NCBI GenBank assembly: GCA_037447655.1
Contig: JBBHKE010001410.1
Location: forward strand, 64,001 to 124,000
Length of the DNA stretch: 60,000 nucleotides
Reading direction: 5' to 3'
From: Zygnema cylindricum
Taxonomy: Eukaryota; Streptophyta; Zygnematophyceae; Zygnematales; Zygnemataceae
In this document: one piece after another, positions 43,391 to 54,584 of the stretch
How positions within the stretch are numbered: position 1 is the first letter of the stretch
How the letters are laid out: every line of letters begins with the position of its first letter
Made by a program: the position numbers and the translations under genes
The notes under the pieces: generated by a model
The model's database searches: none
What the model saw: only the letters and a program-made list of their open reading frames with translations
What the model was told of the DNA's origin: nothing

Positions 43391-43665
43391 TACCAACATC
43401 CTATAATCGGACGTTCACGAAAGAATGATTGGCGGCTAAAGACTCTTAAGTGCGCGTGGCGGCTTTCATCTTTATTCATTGACAGGATCGAGCGGCCAAG
43501 ATATGACATTCAAGAACAATTGCCGAGGGAGTACTTTGAAAGTTACCTGTTTGTTGATTTTACAGAGAGACAAAGCTACCCGTTTGCCGACATAGGCCGA
43601 GGGACAACGCTACCCGTTTGTTAACATGGGCCGAGGGGCAATGTTAACTGTTTGTTGACGTCGGC
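43391..43665. other. spacer with short GGCCGAGGGACAACGCTACC repeat
   Basis: Between two elements. Positions 43540-43665 hold about three copies of a ~45-bp unit (CTACCCGTTTGTTGACAT / GGCCGAGGGACAA). No gene. Confidence 0.6.
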
Positions 43666-44692
43666 TGTAGAAATTAATGGTCTCTAGTAGGTATTTTCTA
43701 GATCTAAGTTGTGCAAAAGAAAACTAGGAAAGAATTAAAGGCATCGTGCCTCTAACTTCTCATTCAAGTCCCCACACTTGTCAAAGTCATTGAAGAATAG
43801 AAGAGGAGTTAGAGCCATAGCTACCTAGGCTATCCAAATGAGACAAGGAGTAGTCCAGATTAGAGTTACCAAAAGGGTTGGACGGACCCAGGATTTGATC
43901 TTATTACCTATTGTCCGTCCGAGTAGCCGGTAGTTGTTAGCTTTGTCCTATAGTCTAAGAACTGTGCTAAAAATATAAGGTGTGATAGTTTTTTAAAGAG
44001 GTACTCGTAGAGAATTCCAATTATCTGAGCGAACGGACTTTAGTGCATAGATCTGGTTGTATACATAGTGCAAATCATAGTACCGCACGAAACAAATATT
44101 TTGAACATTTGTTTCAATAGCTAGCATTGAAAGTCGGTTTGGAACGGACGACCATAATGCGAGCCGACATCAAGAAATGACCGTTTTGGTGATTTTTGGT
44201 CATAGCCACACCAGATGACGCGTGGCGATGTCTCATTCGTTCGCAGCATCTCAGGAGAGCATCAGAACAAGTTCGGTTGAGATAGGCGTCAATTTCTTAG
44301 CCATGCCGTACAGTGGCCGTAAAGAAAGTACTCCGGCACCACCACCTTTCTGTACTACACAGTTATTTGATTGGTGCCGTACTTTAGTGTAAGGGGTTTT
44401 AGAGAGGGGTTTAGGAATTAGACAATTCTTATGTAGCCGCCTCTCTCTCAGAGAGCATCTGTATAAAAGGTCATCTTTGACTATCCATAATTTACTGCTC
44501 AGGGGAGCAAATTGCTTGATTCTTTTTGTAGGCGACTCAACAAAGTCTTACCTTCACTGGGACGAGTTTGGTTCAATCTGTTGTTTTTCATGGTGGCAGA
44601 CACTCTTGATCAAACACGAGGGGGTCAGGGCTATCCCACAAGCTTCGCATAAGCTGCATAGTCCGAGGACCTATGGAGGTATCAAAGTTACA
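43666..44692 (+). mobile_element. 5' LTR of a pol-deleted copia relative
   Basis: TGTAGAAATTAATGGTCTC to TCAAAGTTACA, 1027 bp. TATA box GTATAAAAGG at 44461. Antisense tRNA-like segment at 43881-43960 with intact GACGGAC/GTCCGTC stem. The gag ATG is at 44673. The primer-binding site 44693-44707 reads GGTTATGGGCCCACA. Confidence 0.9.
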
Positions 44693-46192
44693 GGTTATGG
44701 GCCCACACTCTAGGTTGGCCATCTTTAACGAAATTGGCTACATATACTGGGAGAGTATGATGATAGGAGCTGTGTGTGAGAAAAGGTTTTGGGGGATAGT
44801 GAGTGGACGAGTGAGGCGTTCATCCAATCTAGGCATTCCTCTAGGGTTTGGAGGGAGCAGATTCACTAGGGATGCAGACCTAGCTCAATCGGATAAGACA
44901 AAAGAATGGGAGGTGATAGAAAAAATAAACGAAAAGGAGAAATCAACACAAATAGCAACTGTTTCGCCATTCATGTCACCTGTTCCGCGAAACGTGTAGA
45001 ATGATATTGATACCTAGGACTATAATAACATGGCGGCAAAGCATTTCATTCTCTGCCATCTCACCCAAGGACTTGCATCTCCTCATTTGCAAGTAGAAAG
45101 GGCATCCGATCTATGAGTGGCACTTATACATATGTACCGAAGTGGTACGATTCAATAATAGCCGTTGGCATATCAAAAAATAAATGCATTTGTGCACAAA
45201 AGAGGGAAGATGCTAGATTTATGTAATGAGCTTGCAACACTCTTTATGGAGTAAGAGAGTGTTGGAAAGGTAAAAACTGAAAGGGCAAAGGTTAAGTGTT
45301 TACTCATGAAGTTACCTGATGAGTATGAGAATATAGTCAACCCTATACACGATCTAGCGCACTCTTGGTGGACTTGGAATTCTGTGGTAGGGATGATTCT
45401 CGTCCGAGAGAATACCATAAAGATCCGAAGGGGAGGAAAGAGTGGACAAGCCTTGGAAACCAGGACTGGTTGGAGGAACAAGGACTTAAGGAAACCCTTT
45501 GGAAACTATGGAGGATGGGGACAGAAAAATCAGTCCGATGGGTCTGAACCAAGGGTTCCCAAGGGGCTTTGTCACTTTTGTAAGAAACGAGGGCAGTATA
45601 TGGCGGAGTGTTCTAAGCTAACTGAGATCAGCTAAAGAAGGGGCAAATTGGTGGACCTCTAAAAGGGAAGAAAAAGGCCATTGTGACGTAGGTATATAAG
45701 ACAGAATTTGAGGACGAAGACAATGAGCTCTTGTTGGATGAAGAGATGGAGGTGAAGACCGAGGTTGAAATTCAACAAAAACAGAAATATGCCCTAGGAG
45801 GTTTGACAGGTGAAGCAAGTTGGATTGTGGATTTAGGTGCTTCCATGCACATGTGTTAAGATAAACACATGTTCAAAAAAATGAGAAAGATTCCCACCGT
45901 AAAGATACAGTACGAGGATGGGAGGGTAGTCACTACTACTTTGGTAGGATTGGTAGATTTGAAAGTGTTAGTGGAAAGAAAGACATCTATAGTTACATTT
46001 TTTGATGTGTTGTTTATTCATTAATTGAAAAAAAATCTCATCTGAACATATGTGTTAGATGATAAGGGTTTTGAAACTAACACTACAAAAGGAACCTTTA
46101 CTGCTAGCTTTGAGGATGAAGTTTATTTCACAGCTGAAAAGGTAGCCAAGAGATGTTTAAACTGATTTTAAGCAATGAAAAGAAGAAACTTT
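44673..46192 (+). pseudogene. copia gag-protease-pre-integrase fragment, heavily mutated
   Basis: Matches the autonomous element from Gag (MEVSKLQVMGPHSRLAIF, VCEKRFWGIVSGR) through zinc knuckle (CHFCKKRGQYMAEC, His changed to Gln at one ligand-adjacent position) and protease (WIVDLGASMHM, Ser-to-Leu at the DSG site) to the start of the GAG-pre-integrase region (LILSNEKKKL). Several stops (first at 44997) and frameshifts are present. At 46192 the sequence jumps directly into an LTR start, so integrase, RT and RNase H are deleted. Confidence 0.88.
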
Positions 46193-46283
46193 TGTAGAAA
46201 TTAATGGTTTTTCTTTAGGTCTTTTCTAGGTCAGAATTGTAAAAATAAAAGAAAGAAAGATAGCAAAGGTATTCTGTCTCCAA
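46193..46283 (+). mobile_element. start of the 3' LTR, truncated
   Basis: TGTAGAAATTAATGG... about 90 bp, then the 21-bp minisatellite begins. No polypurine tract precedes it, so it arose by deletion rather than by normal element structure. Confidence 0.75.
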
Positions 46284-46672
46284 CTTTGTCATGCCGCATC
46301 GTGTCGGTTACCCACGCGCATAATATCATGCCCGCACGCGCGATACTCGGCGTGCGCGCAAGATATAATGCACGCAAGCGCGGTATGTTGGATGCACGCG
46401 CAGTATTTCGCATGCAACCGCGGTATTTTGCACGCACACGCGGTATTTTGCATGCACGCGCGATATTTTGCATGCACGCACAGTTTTAGGCACGCGTGCG
46501 CGATTTTATGCAAACACACGCAATTTCATGCATGCACGCACGATCGGTTGCCCGCGCGCACAAAATCATGCACGCACGCCCGTTATTTCGGATGCACGCG
46601 TGGTATTTTGCATGCACACGCGATACTTTCCATGCACGCACGATTTGATGCATGCACTTTTAGCTTTTTCGT
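46284..46672. repeat. 21-bp minisatellite, about 18 copies
   Basis: Unit consensus TATTTTGCATGCACGCGCGG with a strong 21-bp period and GC-rich CATGCACGCGCG core. Because 21 is a multiple of three, open frames with 7-residue repeats (e.g. ILHAHAV, YFACTHS) run on both strands; I regard these as repeat artefacts. Confidence 0.93.
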
Positions 46673-46930
46673 TCGCACGTGCAAAATTTTGCGTTTGTTC
46701 ATTTACTTAAATGTTTGTTGAACCGTACTAATTTTGAGCAATACTTTTCATTTCGTGCGCAAATATTTCAATTTTGAGTATTTCGTGCGGTATGCTTTGT
46801 TTCGTGAATATGCACGCGATTTCGAAGTATGGACGGGGAGTGTCGTTTGGCGCCGAATCGCAATTTTCGAGAGTATCGACGACGCTTTGATTCCTTATAT
46901 TTATTTAATTTGCCAACCCATATAGGTTTG
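46673..46930. other. intergenic, nothing recognised
   Basis: Low-GC DNA with CGTGCG/TTTCGTG motifs, no gene. Confidence 0.4.
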
Positions 46931-47385
46931 TGTTGTTCTACAACCACATTTGCAGGTGGAGGTCCACCAGTAGTAGTGGATGTAGACATAAACTTCAGCA
47001 AAAGCTACCAGAAATTCTTATCAAAAAGCCAATTTTGATATAACACAGAAAGTGCTCATAGTTTCCAAATATCACCAAAATCCACAATAATACATAATCA
47101 CTTGCACTCTACCAATTCCCAAAATTGCAGCCCAATTGAACCAATATACCATAATATACAACGCTTGGAAGTTTCCCAAACACTGTCTCTTAGAGAGTTA
47201 GATCTCAATACTAGAAAAATACAATTTTGACTAACTCCTAACTTTATACTCACAAAGAGTATCCAATGAAAACTAACTATTCCGATGTCTACACATGGAA
47301 CAGTAGTACTGTACTACACTACGACAAGGTATCAAATTAGTACGCTCTTTGTACTGTGAGTACGTCCAAACCCTATATGACTACT
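46931..47385 (-). mobile_element. family C LTR, first part (split by the tandem array)
   Basis: TGTTGTTCTACAACCAC..., matching the solo LTR at 37017. Interrupted after CTACT (47381-47385). It continues at 57640-58183; the two parts sum to 999 bp against 995 bp for the solo LTR. Confidence 0.8.
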
Positions 47386-48481
47386 GGTTGAAGATTATGT
47401 ATTTTCTTGGTCTGTATTGGAAAAATAAATAGAGTGTTGAAAAGAGGTGACTAATAATCCACTTTTATATTTTAGTTAGAATGTAAAGAGAGAGAAAGAT
47501 AGGACCAAAGGCACGCCATGGTTGCCGCATCATTTAGAAGGAGGCAGAATGAATTAGAAAGTATTTTACTAGTTTTAGCAAAATACTGCCGCTAGTCGGA
47601 TTTGAACCAGGGTCTATAAGCTACTAAATAGACCAACGTCTTATCCATTAAGTCACTATCAAAACGATACACGTGGAATGTTTCACGCATATTTACCTAT
47701 TGATTCAAAGGACTAATTCGCAGCAGACTAACGATAACGCGCATTAATCAATTCATGCATCGAAGCGAATCGAAGCCGTATAAATACAACTGATCGGACG
47801 GCCACCATTTCAACCGCCCCTCGCAATAAGCTTTCGGCTGGCTTTGGGGATAGCGTCACGCGGTGCCACGTGGCGCCACATTATTTGACACCGGAGAAGA
47901 TGGGAGGAGGAACCATGGCTCCCGATTTGGCACATGTCACCTTGTAGACCATGTCGTACAATGGTCATACAATAAGTACATCCCCCATCGTACCTTCTTC
48001 TACTATATAGTGTTCCTATTGGACTAGAGTTTAGTAGTAGGTAGTCATGAGTTGGCAGACTAAGACTTAGTGATATTTCGGTACCTCTCTCTAAGAGAGC
48101 TTGTAACTATAAAGGTCATCTTTGACCAACCATAACTTACTGCTAGGGTGAGCAAATTCAGTGATTCTTTTTATTGCGGACTCAAGGGAGTCCAAGCTAC
48201 ACAAGGGTGTAATCAGTCAGAGTCTTTGCGTGCCAGGGTTGCACTTATTCAGTGGGAAAATCAAAGTGGGGAATATTATCAAAAACATATATTCAAGCTT
48301 TGCATTTTGTGGTGGAACTGAGCACAGAGAAGGTCTTCTCTTCACAGGGGTGAAGGTGTATTGGGGTTCTGATTGTCAAGGGATCATTCATTTGGTTTTA
48401 CATCAACTTGGGGTCGGCACTATCTAGATTAACTTCTTTTGGATCTGGGATTCTGTGGGCAATGGAGCCCATAGAATTTCA
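47386..48481 (+). mobile_element. array LTR 1, family B
   Basis: Begins GGTTGAAGATTATG (terminal T mutated to G) and ends ATAGAATTTCA. G-box CACGTG at 47867-47872, ACTATAAAGG TATA-like box near 48107 after CTCTCTCTAAGAGAG, hairpin GGACTCAAGGGAGTCC at 48178. Confidence 0.93.
47588..47660 (-). other. antisense tRNA-Arg-like segment in family B LTR 1
   Basis: On minus, GTGACTTAATGGATAAGACG resembles the 5' half of plant tRNA-Arg (D-arm and A box). A 7-bp hairpin GGTCTAT/ATAGACC takes the anticodon-arm place, and GGTTCAAATCC is a perfect B box. Acceptor pairing is poor, and the sequence is interpreted as tRNA-derived, not as a functional tRNA. The same segment lies at 50640-50711, 53692-53763 and 56742-56813. 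Confidence 0.55.
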
Positions 48482-50423
48482 GGTTATGGGCCCACCATCT
48501 AGGGTGCCTATGTTCGATGGAACAAACTTCACTTATTGGGAGTTTAAAATGGAAGGATTGCTTTTCGAGAAGCACTTATGGGGAATTGTTTCGGGACAAG
48601 TGAGATGTCCGCCACCTGGCTTTGGAGGAGCTTACTATAGAGAACCATCTAAGGCTGCCTCGAATATTAATTGGAGTTCAGATGCAACGAAAGCTGAAAG
48701 GAAAATCCTTTCCGTGGATGGGGATATAGGAGAGAAGGATAAAGGGACACTTATGGTGAGGGGAGCTATGCTCTCCGCCACAACTCCACTTAGAGGGGTT
48801 ATAAGTAAAACTGATGAAAATTATAGTAAAACTTGGGAGTATAAAAACACTATAGCAAAACATCTAAGATATGTGTCTAAGTCCATAGCTATCACTCTTT
48901 TAAGTCTTACCAAGTCTTCGGAAATATGGGAAACACTAAGGCAGATTTATAAGAGTGAGACTATTCAGAGGCAGTAGTTAGTAAAACAAGAAATATAGGC
49001 CTATGTTTATAAAGGCGGTAACATGATAGAGTTTTGCAATGATATTGCTGCGTTATATGTCGAGCTTGCTAGTGCAGGGTATGTAGAATCCGAGGAGAGA
49101 AAGATTAATACATTACTCATGAAACTCCCAGATGAGTACGAAAACATCATTTATCGTATGCAGGCAATGAATTGCTCCTCATGGACTTGGAGCTTTACCA
49201 TGGGGATAATTCTTGTGAGGGAAAGCACTTTGGAGCTTCGTAGGGGAAGTGACAGGGTGAATGCATTTACAGCTGGTGGTGATTGGCGGAAGCGTGATGA
49301 GAGGAACGGCGGTGACGAGCGGAAGCGTGATGAGAGGAAGAAAGACGAAGGTAAACCTTATCGGAACTTTGGTGGAAAGAGAGGTAGAGGAAATGAAAGG
49401 GGAGCTTTGAAAAAGGGTGTTTGTTTCTTTTGTAGGGAACCGGGTCATTATATGGAGGAATGCCCTTGTTTGGAAGAACTTAGAAGTTGGAATGTGGATG
49501 AGGAGGAAGAAAGGGAAGAGCAGAAAGAGGATAAAGAAATCTTAGAGCTTCTCCACATTGGTAGAATGGAGAAGAGAGAAAAGTACACACAAATTCCAAG
49601 AAACCAACAGTGTGCTGTTGGAGGTATAAGGGAAGTAAAGTGAAGGGAGGTACTTAAAGGAGTTAGACATGATGTGGATGTCAAAGAGTATAGAAAGTCA
49701 GATCTAGAACCTATAATTGAAAAAGGGAAAAATAAAAATAATGAGGATAATTTAATAGATATTTTGGAAACAGAAAATTGGTCGGAAAGGAAGACTTCAA
49801 CGGCTTTCAAGGAAAGGGGAGAAGTAAATATAGAGGGAGTTTTAAAAGATAGGGGAGAAGAGGAATATTTAATGAAAGGTTTAGGGGAAGAGAAATATTT
49901 ATTGGGAATAAAAATAGAAAGTGATAGCGGAAAGAATTCCATGGGAGAGAGTGAGGAAAGTTCAGAAAATGGGGTGAGTATCAAGGATAAGAATATGAGT
50001 ACGGAAGACGTAGATCTTATGAGGAACTTAGTGGGGACACTTGTTTATTGGAAAAATTTGGGGGGTAATGGATTTGACATCACTAATGGGAGTGATGGCA
50101 TTTATGAAGGTGTGCCTGTAAGAGGGTTAGCATCTGGGTGTGTGTTGCAGATTGGAGATGGGGCTGGCTATTTGAATTGCAAGAGGGAAATTGGATTTAG
50201 TGTGGATAGAAAAGAAATGAGGTGGATAAAGTATTTTCTCGGATTTATGAAAAATGGCATGCAAAATAAAATGTGTGATGTAATTATTATTTCGGTTCAT
50301 CTAATACACTTCTTTAAATACAAGGGTATTTACTTAGAGTTTTATGAGGAGAAAAGAAAGAGAAAAAGAAAAAAAAGAAAAAAAAATTTGTGTTTAGTGG
50401 GAGTTGAAAAGAGAGTAGACTAG
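48462..50423 (+). pseudogene. array internal 1: Gag-pol-remnant ORF with stops
   Basis: Same architecture as the 622-aa ORF of family A, including zinc knuckle CFFCREPGHYMEEC and RNase H remnant. It has extra RT-derived sequence (DLMRNLVGTLVYWKN, comparable to RQVVGSLIYFMN of the autonomous RT). Stops: TAG 48975, TAG 48996 (both shared with copies 2 and 3) and TGA 49641 (unique). The primer-binding site is 48482-48496. The distal part stays open to 50423. Confidence 0.9.
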
Positions 50424-50436
50424 AAAATAAGGGGAG

Positions 50437-51532
50437 TGTTGAAATTTATGTATTTTCTTGGTCTGTATTGGAAAAATAAATAGAGTGTTGAAAAGAGGTG
50501 ACTAATAATCCACTTTTATATTTTAGTTAGAATGTAAAGAGAGAGAAAGAGAGGACCAAAGGCACGCCATGGTTGCCGCATCATTTAGAAGGAGGCAGAA
50601 TGAATTAGAAAGTATTTTACTAGTTTTAGCAAAATACTGCCGCTAGTCAGATTTGAACCAGGGTCTATAAGCTACTAAATAGACCAACGTCTTATCCATT
50701 AAGTCACTATCAAAACAATACACGTGGAATGTTTCACGCATATTTACCTATTGATTCAAAGGACTAATTCGCAGCAGACTAACGATAACGCGCATTAATC
50801 AATTCATGCATCGAAGCGAATCGAAGCCGTATAAATACAACTGATCGGACGGCCACCATTTCAACCGCCCCCCGCAATAAGCTTTTGGCTGCCTTTGGGG
50901 ATAGCGTCACGCGGTGCCACGTGGCGCCACATTATTTGACACCGGAGAAGATGGGAGGAGGAACCATGGCTCCCGATTTGGCACATGTCACCTTGTAGAC
51001 CATGTCGTACAATGGTCATACAATAAGTACATCCCCCATCGTACCTTCTTCTACTATATAGTGTTCCTATTGGACTAGGGTTTAGTAGTAGGTAGTCATG
51101 AGTAGGCAGACTAAGACTTAGTGATATTTCGGTACCTCTCTCTAAGAGAGCTTGTAACTATAAAGGTCATCTTTGACCAACCATAACTTACTGCTAGGGT
51201 GAGCAAATTCAGTGATTCTTTTTGTTGCGGTCTCAAGGGAGTCGAAGCTACACAAGGGTGTAATCGGTCAGAGTCTTTGCGTGCCAGGGTTGCACTTATT
51301 CAGTGGGAAAGTCAAAGTGGGGAATATTATCCAAAACATATATTCAAGCTTTGCATTCTGTGGTGGAACTGAGCACAGAGAAGGTCTTCTCTTCACAGGG
51401 GTGAAGGTGTATTGGGGTTCTGATTGTCAAGGGATCATTCATTTGGTTTTACATCAACTTGGGGTCGGCACTATCTAGATTAACTTCTTTTGGATCTGGG
51501 ATTCTGTGGGCAATGGAGCCCATAGAATTTCA
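50437..51532 (+). mobile_element. array LTR 2, family B
   Basis: TGTTGAAATTTATG to ATAGAATTTCA, 1096 bp; preceded by the polypurine tract and followed by the primer-binding site, so it serves as 3' LTR of unit 1 and 5' LTR of unit 2. Confidence 0.95.
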
Positions 51533-53460
51533 GGTTATGGGCCCACCATCTAGGGTGCCTATGTTCGATGGAACAGACTTCACTTATTGGGAGTTTAAAA
51601 TGGAAGGATTGCTTTTCGAGAAGCACTTATGGGGAATTGTTTCGAGACAAGTGAGATGTCCGCCACCTGGCTTTGGAGGAGCTTACTATAGAGAACCATC
51701 TAAGGCTGCCTCGAATATTAATTGGAGTTCAGATGCAACGAAAGCTGAAAGGAAAAACCTTTCCGTGGATGGGGATATAGGGGAGAAGGATAAAGGGACA
51801 CTTATGGTGAGGGGAGCTATGCTCTCCGCCACAACTCCACTTAGAGGGGTTATAAGTAAAACTGATGAAAATTATAGTAAAATTTGGGAGTATAAAAACA
51901 CTATAGCAAAACATCTAAGATATGTGTCTAAGTCCATAGCTATCACTCTTTTAAGTCTTACCAAGTCTTCGGAAATATGGGAAACACTAAGGCAGATTTA
52001 TAAGAGTGAGACTATTCAGAGGCAGTAGTTAGTAAAACAAGAAATATAGGCCTATGTTTATAAAGGCGGTAACATGATAGAGTTTTGCAATGATATTGCT
52101 GCGTTATATGTCGAGCTTGCTAGTGCAGGGTATGTAGAATCCGAGGAGAGAAAGATTAATACATTACTCATGAAACTCCCAGATGAGTACGAAAACATCA
52201 TTTATCGTATGCAGGCAATGAATTGCTCCTCATGGACTTGGAGCTTTACCATGGGGATAATTCTTGTGAGGGAAAGCACTTTGGAGCTTCGTAGGGGAAG
52301 TGACAGGGTGAATGCATTTACAGCTGGTGGTGATTGGCGGAAGCGTGATGAGAGGAACGGCGGTGACGAGCGGAAGCGTGATGAGAGGAAGAAAGACGAA
52401 GGTAAACCTTATCGGAACTTTGGTGGAAAGAGAGGTAGAGGAAATGAAAGGGGAGCTTTGAAAAAGGGTGTTTGTTTCTTTTGTAGGGAACCGGGTCATT
52501 ATATGGAGGAATGCCCTTGTTTGGAAGAACTTAGAAGTTGGAATGTGGATGAGGAGGAAGAAAGGGAAGAGCAGAAAGAGGATAAAGAAATCTTAGAGCT
52601 TCTCCACATTTGTAGAATGGAGAAGAGAGAAAAGTACACAGAAATTCCACCAAAGCAACAATGTGCTTTTGGAGGTATAAGGGAAGTAAAGGGAAGGGAG
52701 GTACTTAAAGGATTTAGACATGATGTGGATGTCAAGGAGTATAGAAAGTCAGATCTAGAATCTATAATTGAAAAAGGGAAAAATAAAAATAATGAGGATA
52801 ACTTAATAAATATTTTAGAAAGAGAAAACTGGTCGGAAAGGGAGACTTCAACGACTTTCGAGGAAAGGGGAGAAGTAAATATAGAGGGAGTTTTAAAAGA
52901 TATGGGAGAAGAGGAATATTTAATGAAAGGTTTAGGGGAGGAGAAATATTTATTGGGAATAAAAATAGAAAGTGATAGCGGAAAGAATTCCATGGGAGAG
53001 AGTGGGGAAAGTTCAGAAAATGGGGTGAGTATCATGGATAAAAATATGAGTACGAAAGACGTAGATCTTATGAGGAACTTAGTGGGGACACTTGTGTTTT
53101 GGGAAAGTTTGGGGGAAAATGGGTTTGACATCACTAATGGGAGTGATGGCATTTATGAAGGTGTGCTTGTAAGAGGGTTAGCATCTGGGTGTGTGTTGTA
53201 GATTGGAGATGGGGCTGGCTGTTTGAATTGCAAGAGGGAAATTGGATTTAATGTGGATGGAAAAGAAATGAGGTGGATAAAGTAATTTCTCGGATTTATG
53301 AATAATGGCATGCAAAATAAAATGTGTGATGTAATTATTATTTCGGTTCATCTAATACACTTCTTTAAATACAAGGGTATTCACTTAGAGTTTTATGAGG
53401 AGAAAAGAAAGAAGAAAAAGAAAAAAAAGAAAAAAAAATTTGTGTTTAGTGGGAGTTGAA
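51513..53460 (+). pseudogene. array internal 2: Gag-pol-remnant ORF with stops
   Basis: Stops TAG 52026 and TAG 52047 (shared by all three units), TAG 53199 and TAA 53283 (shared only with unit 3). The 375-codon middle frame (52074-53201) covers late Gag, zinc knuckle, acidic block and RT/RNase H remnants. Primer-binding site at 51533-51547. Confidence 0.9.
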
Positions 53461-53488
53461 AAGAGAGTAGACTAGAAAATAAGGGGAG

Positions 53489-54584
53489 TGTTGAAATTTA
53501 TGTATTTTCTTGGTCTGTATTGGAAAAATAAATAGAGTGTTGAAAAGAGGTGACTAATAATCCACTTTTATATTTTAGTTAGAATGTAAAGAGAGAGAAA
53601 GAGAGGACCAAAGGCACGCCATGGTTGCCGCATCATTTAGAAGGAGGCAGAATGAATTAGAAAGTATTTTACTAGTTTTAGCAAAATACTGCCGCTAGTC
53701 AGATTTGAACCAGGGTCTATAAGCTACTAAATAGACCAACGTCTTATCCATTAAGTCACTATCAAAACAATACACGTGGAATGTTTCACGCATATTTACC
53801 TATTGATTCAAAGGACTAATTCGCAGCAGACTAACGATAACGCGCATTAATCAATTCATGCATCGAAGCGAATCGAAGCCGTATAAATACAACTGATCGG
53901 ACGGCCACCATTTCAACCGCCCCCCGCAATAAGCTTTTGGCTGCCTTTGGGGATAGCGTCACGCGGTGCCACGTGGCGCCACATTATTTGACACCGGAGA
54001 AGATGGGAGGAGGAACCATGGCTCCCGATTTGGCACATGTCACCTTGTAGACCATGTCGTACAATGGTCATACAATAAGTACATCCCCCATCGTACCTTC
54101 TTCTACTATATAGTGTTCCTATTGGACTAGGGTTTAGTAGTAGGTAGTCATGAGTAGGCAGACTAAGACTTAGTGATATTTCGGTACCTCTCTCTAAGAG
54201 AGCTTGTAACTATAAAGGTCATCTTTGACCAACCATAACTTACTGCTAGGGTGAGCAAATTCAGTGATTCTTTTTGTTGCGGTCTCAAGGGAGTCGAAGC
54301 TACACAAGGGTGTAATCGGTCAGAGTCTTTGCGTGCCAGGGTTGCACTTATTCAGTGGGAAAGTCAAAGTGGGGAATATTATCCAAAACATATATTCAAG
54401 CTTTGCATTCTGTGGTGGAACTGAGCACAGAGAAGGTCTTCTCTTCACAGGGGTGAAGGTGTATTGGGGTTCTGATTGTCAAGGGATCATTCATTTGGTT
54501 TTACATCAACTTGGGGTCGGCACTATCTAGATTAACTTCTTTTGGATCTGGGATTCTGTGGGCAATGGAGCCCATAGAATTTCA
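53489..54584 (+). mobile_element. array LTR 3, family B
   Basis: 1096 bp, nearly identical to LTR 2 by eye. Confidence 0.95.

Noticed and set aside
46368-46721. Cys/His/Ala-repeat protein
   Set aside because: Open frames exist on both strands because the repeat period is 21 bp; no start context or transcript signal.
47588-47660. Functional tRNA-Arg gene
   Set aside because: B box is perfect and the D-arm region is tRNA-Arg-like, but the acceptor strands do not pair, the T stem is weak and the anticodon hairpin is too long; it recurs in each LTR, so it is a tRNA-derived LTR segment.
48975-48998. Programmed stop readthrough in array Gag
   Set aside because: Two TAG codons 21 nt apart replace sense codons present in the open family A copy; shared by descent within the array, so inactivating mutations are simpler.
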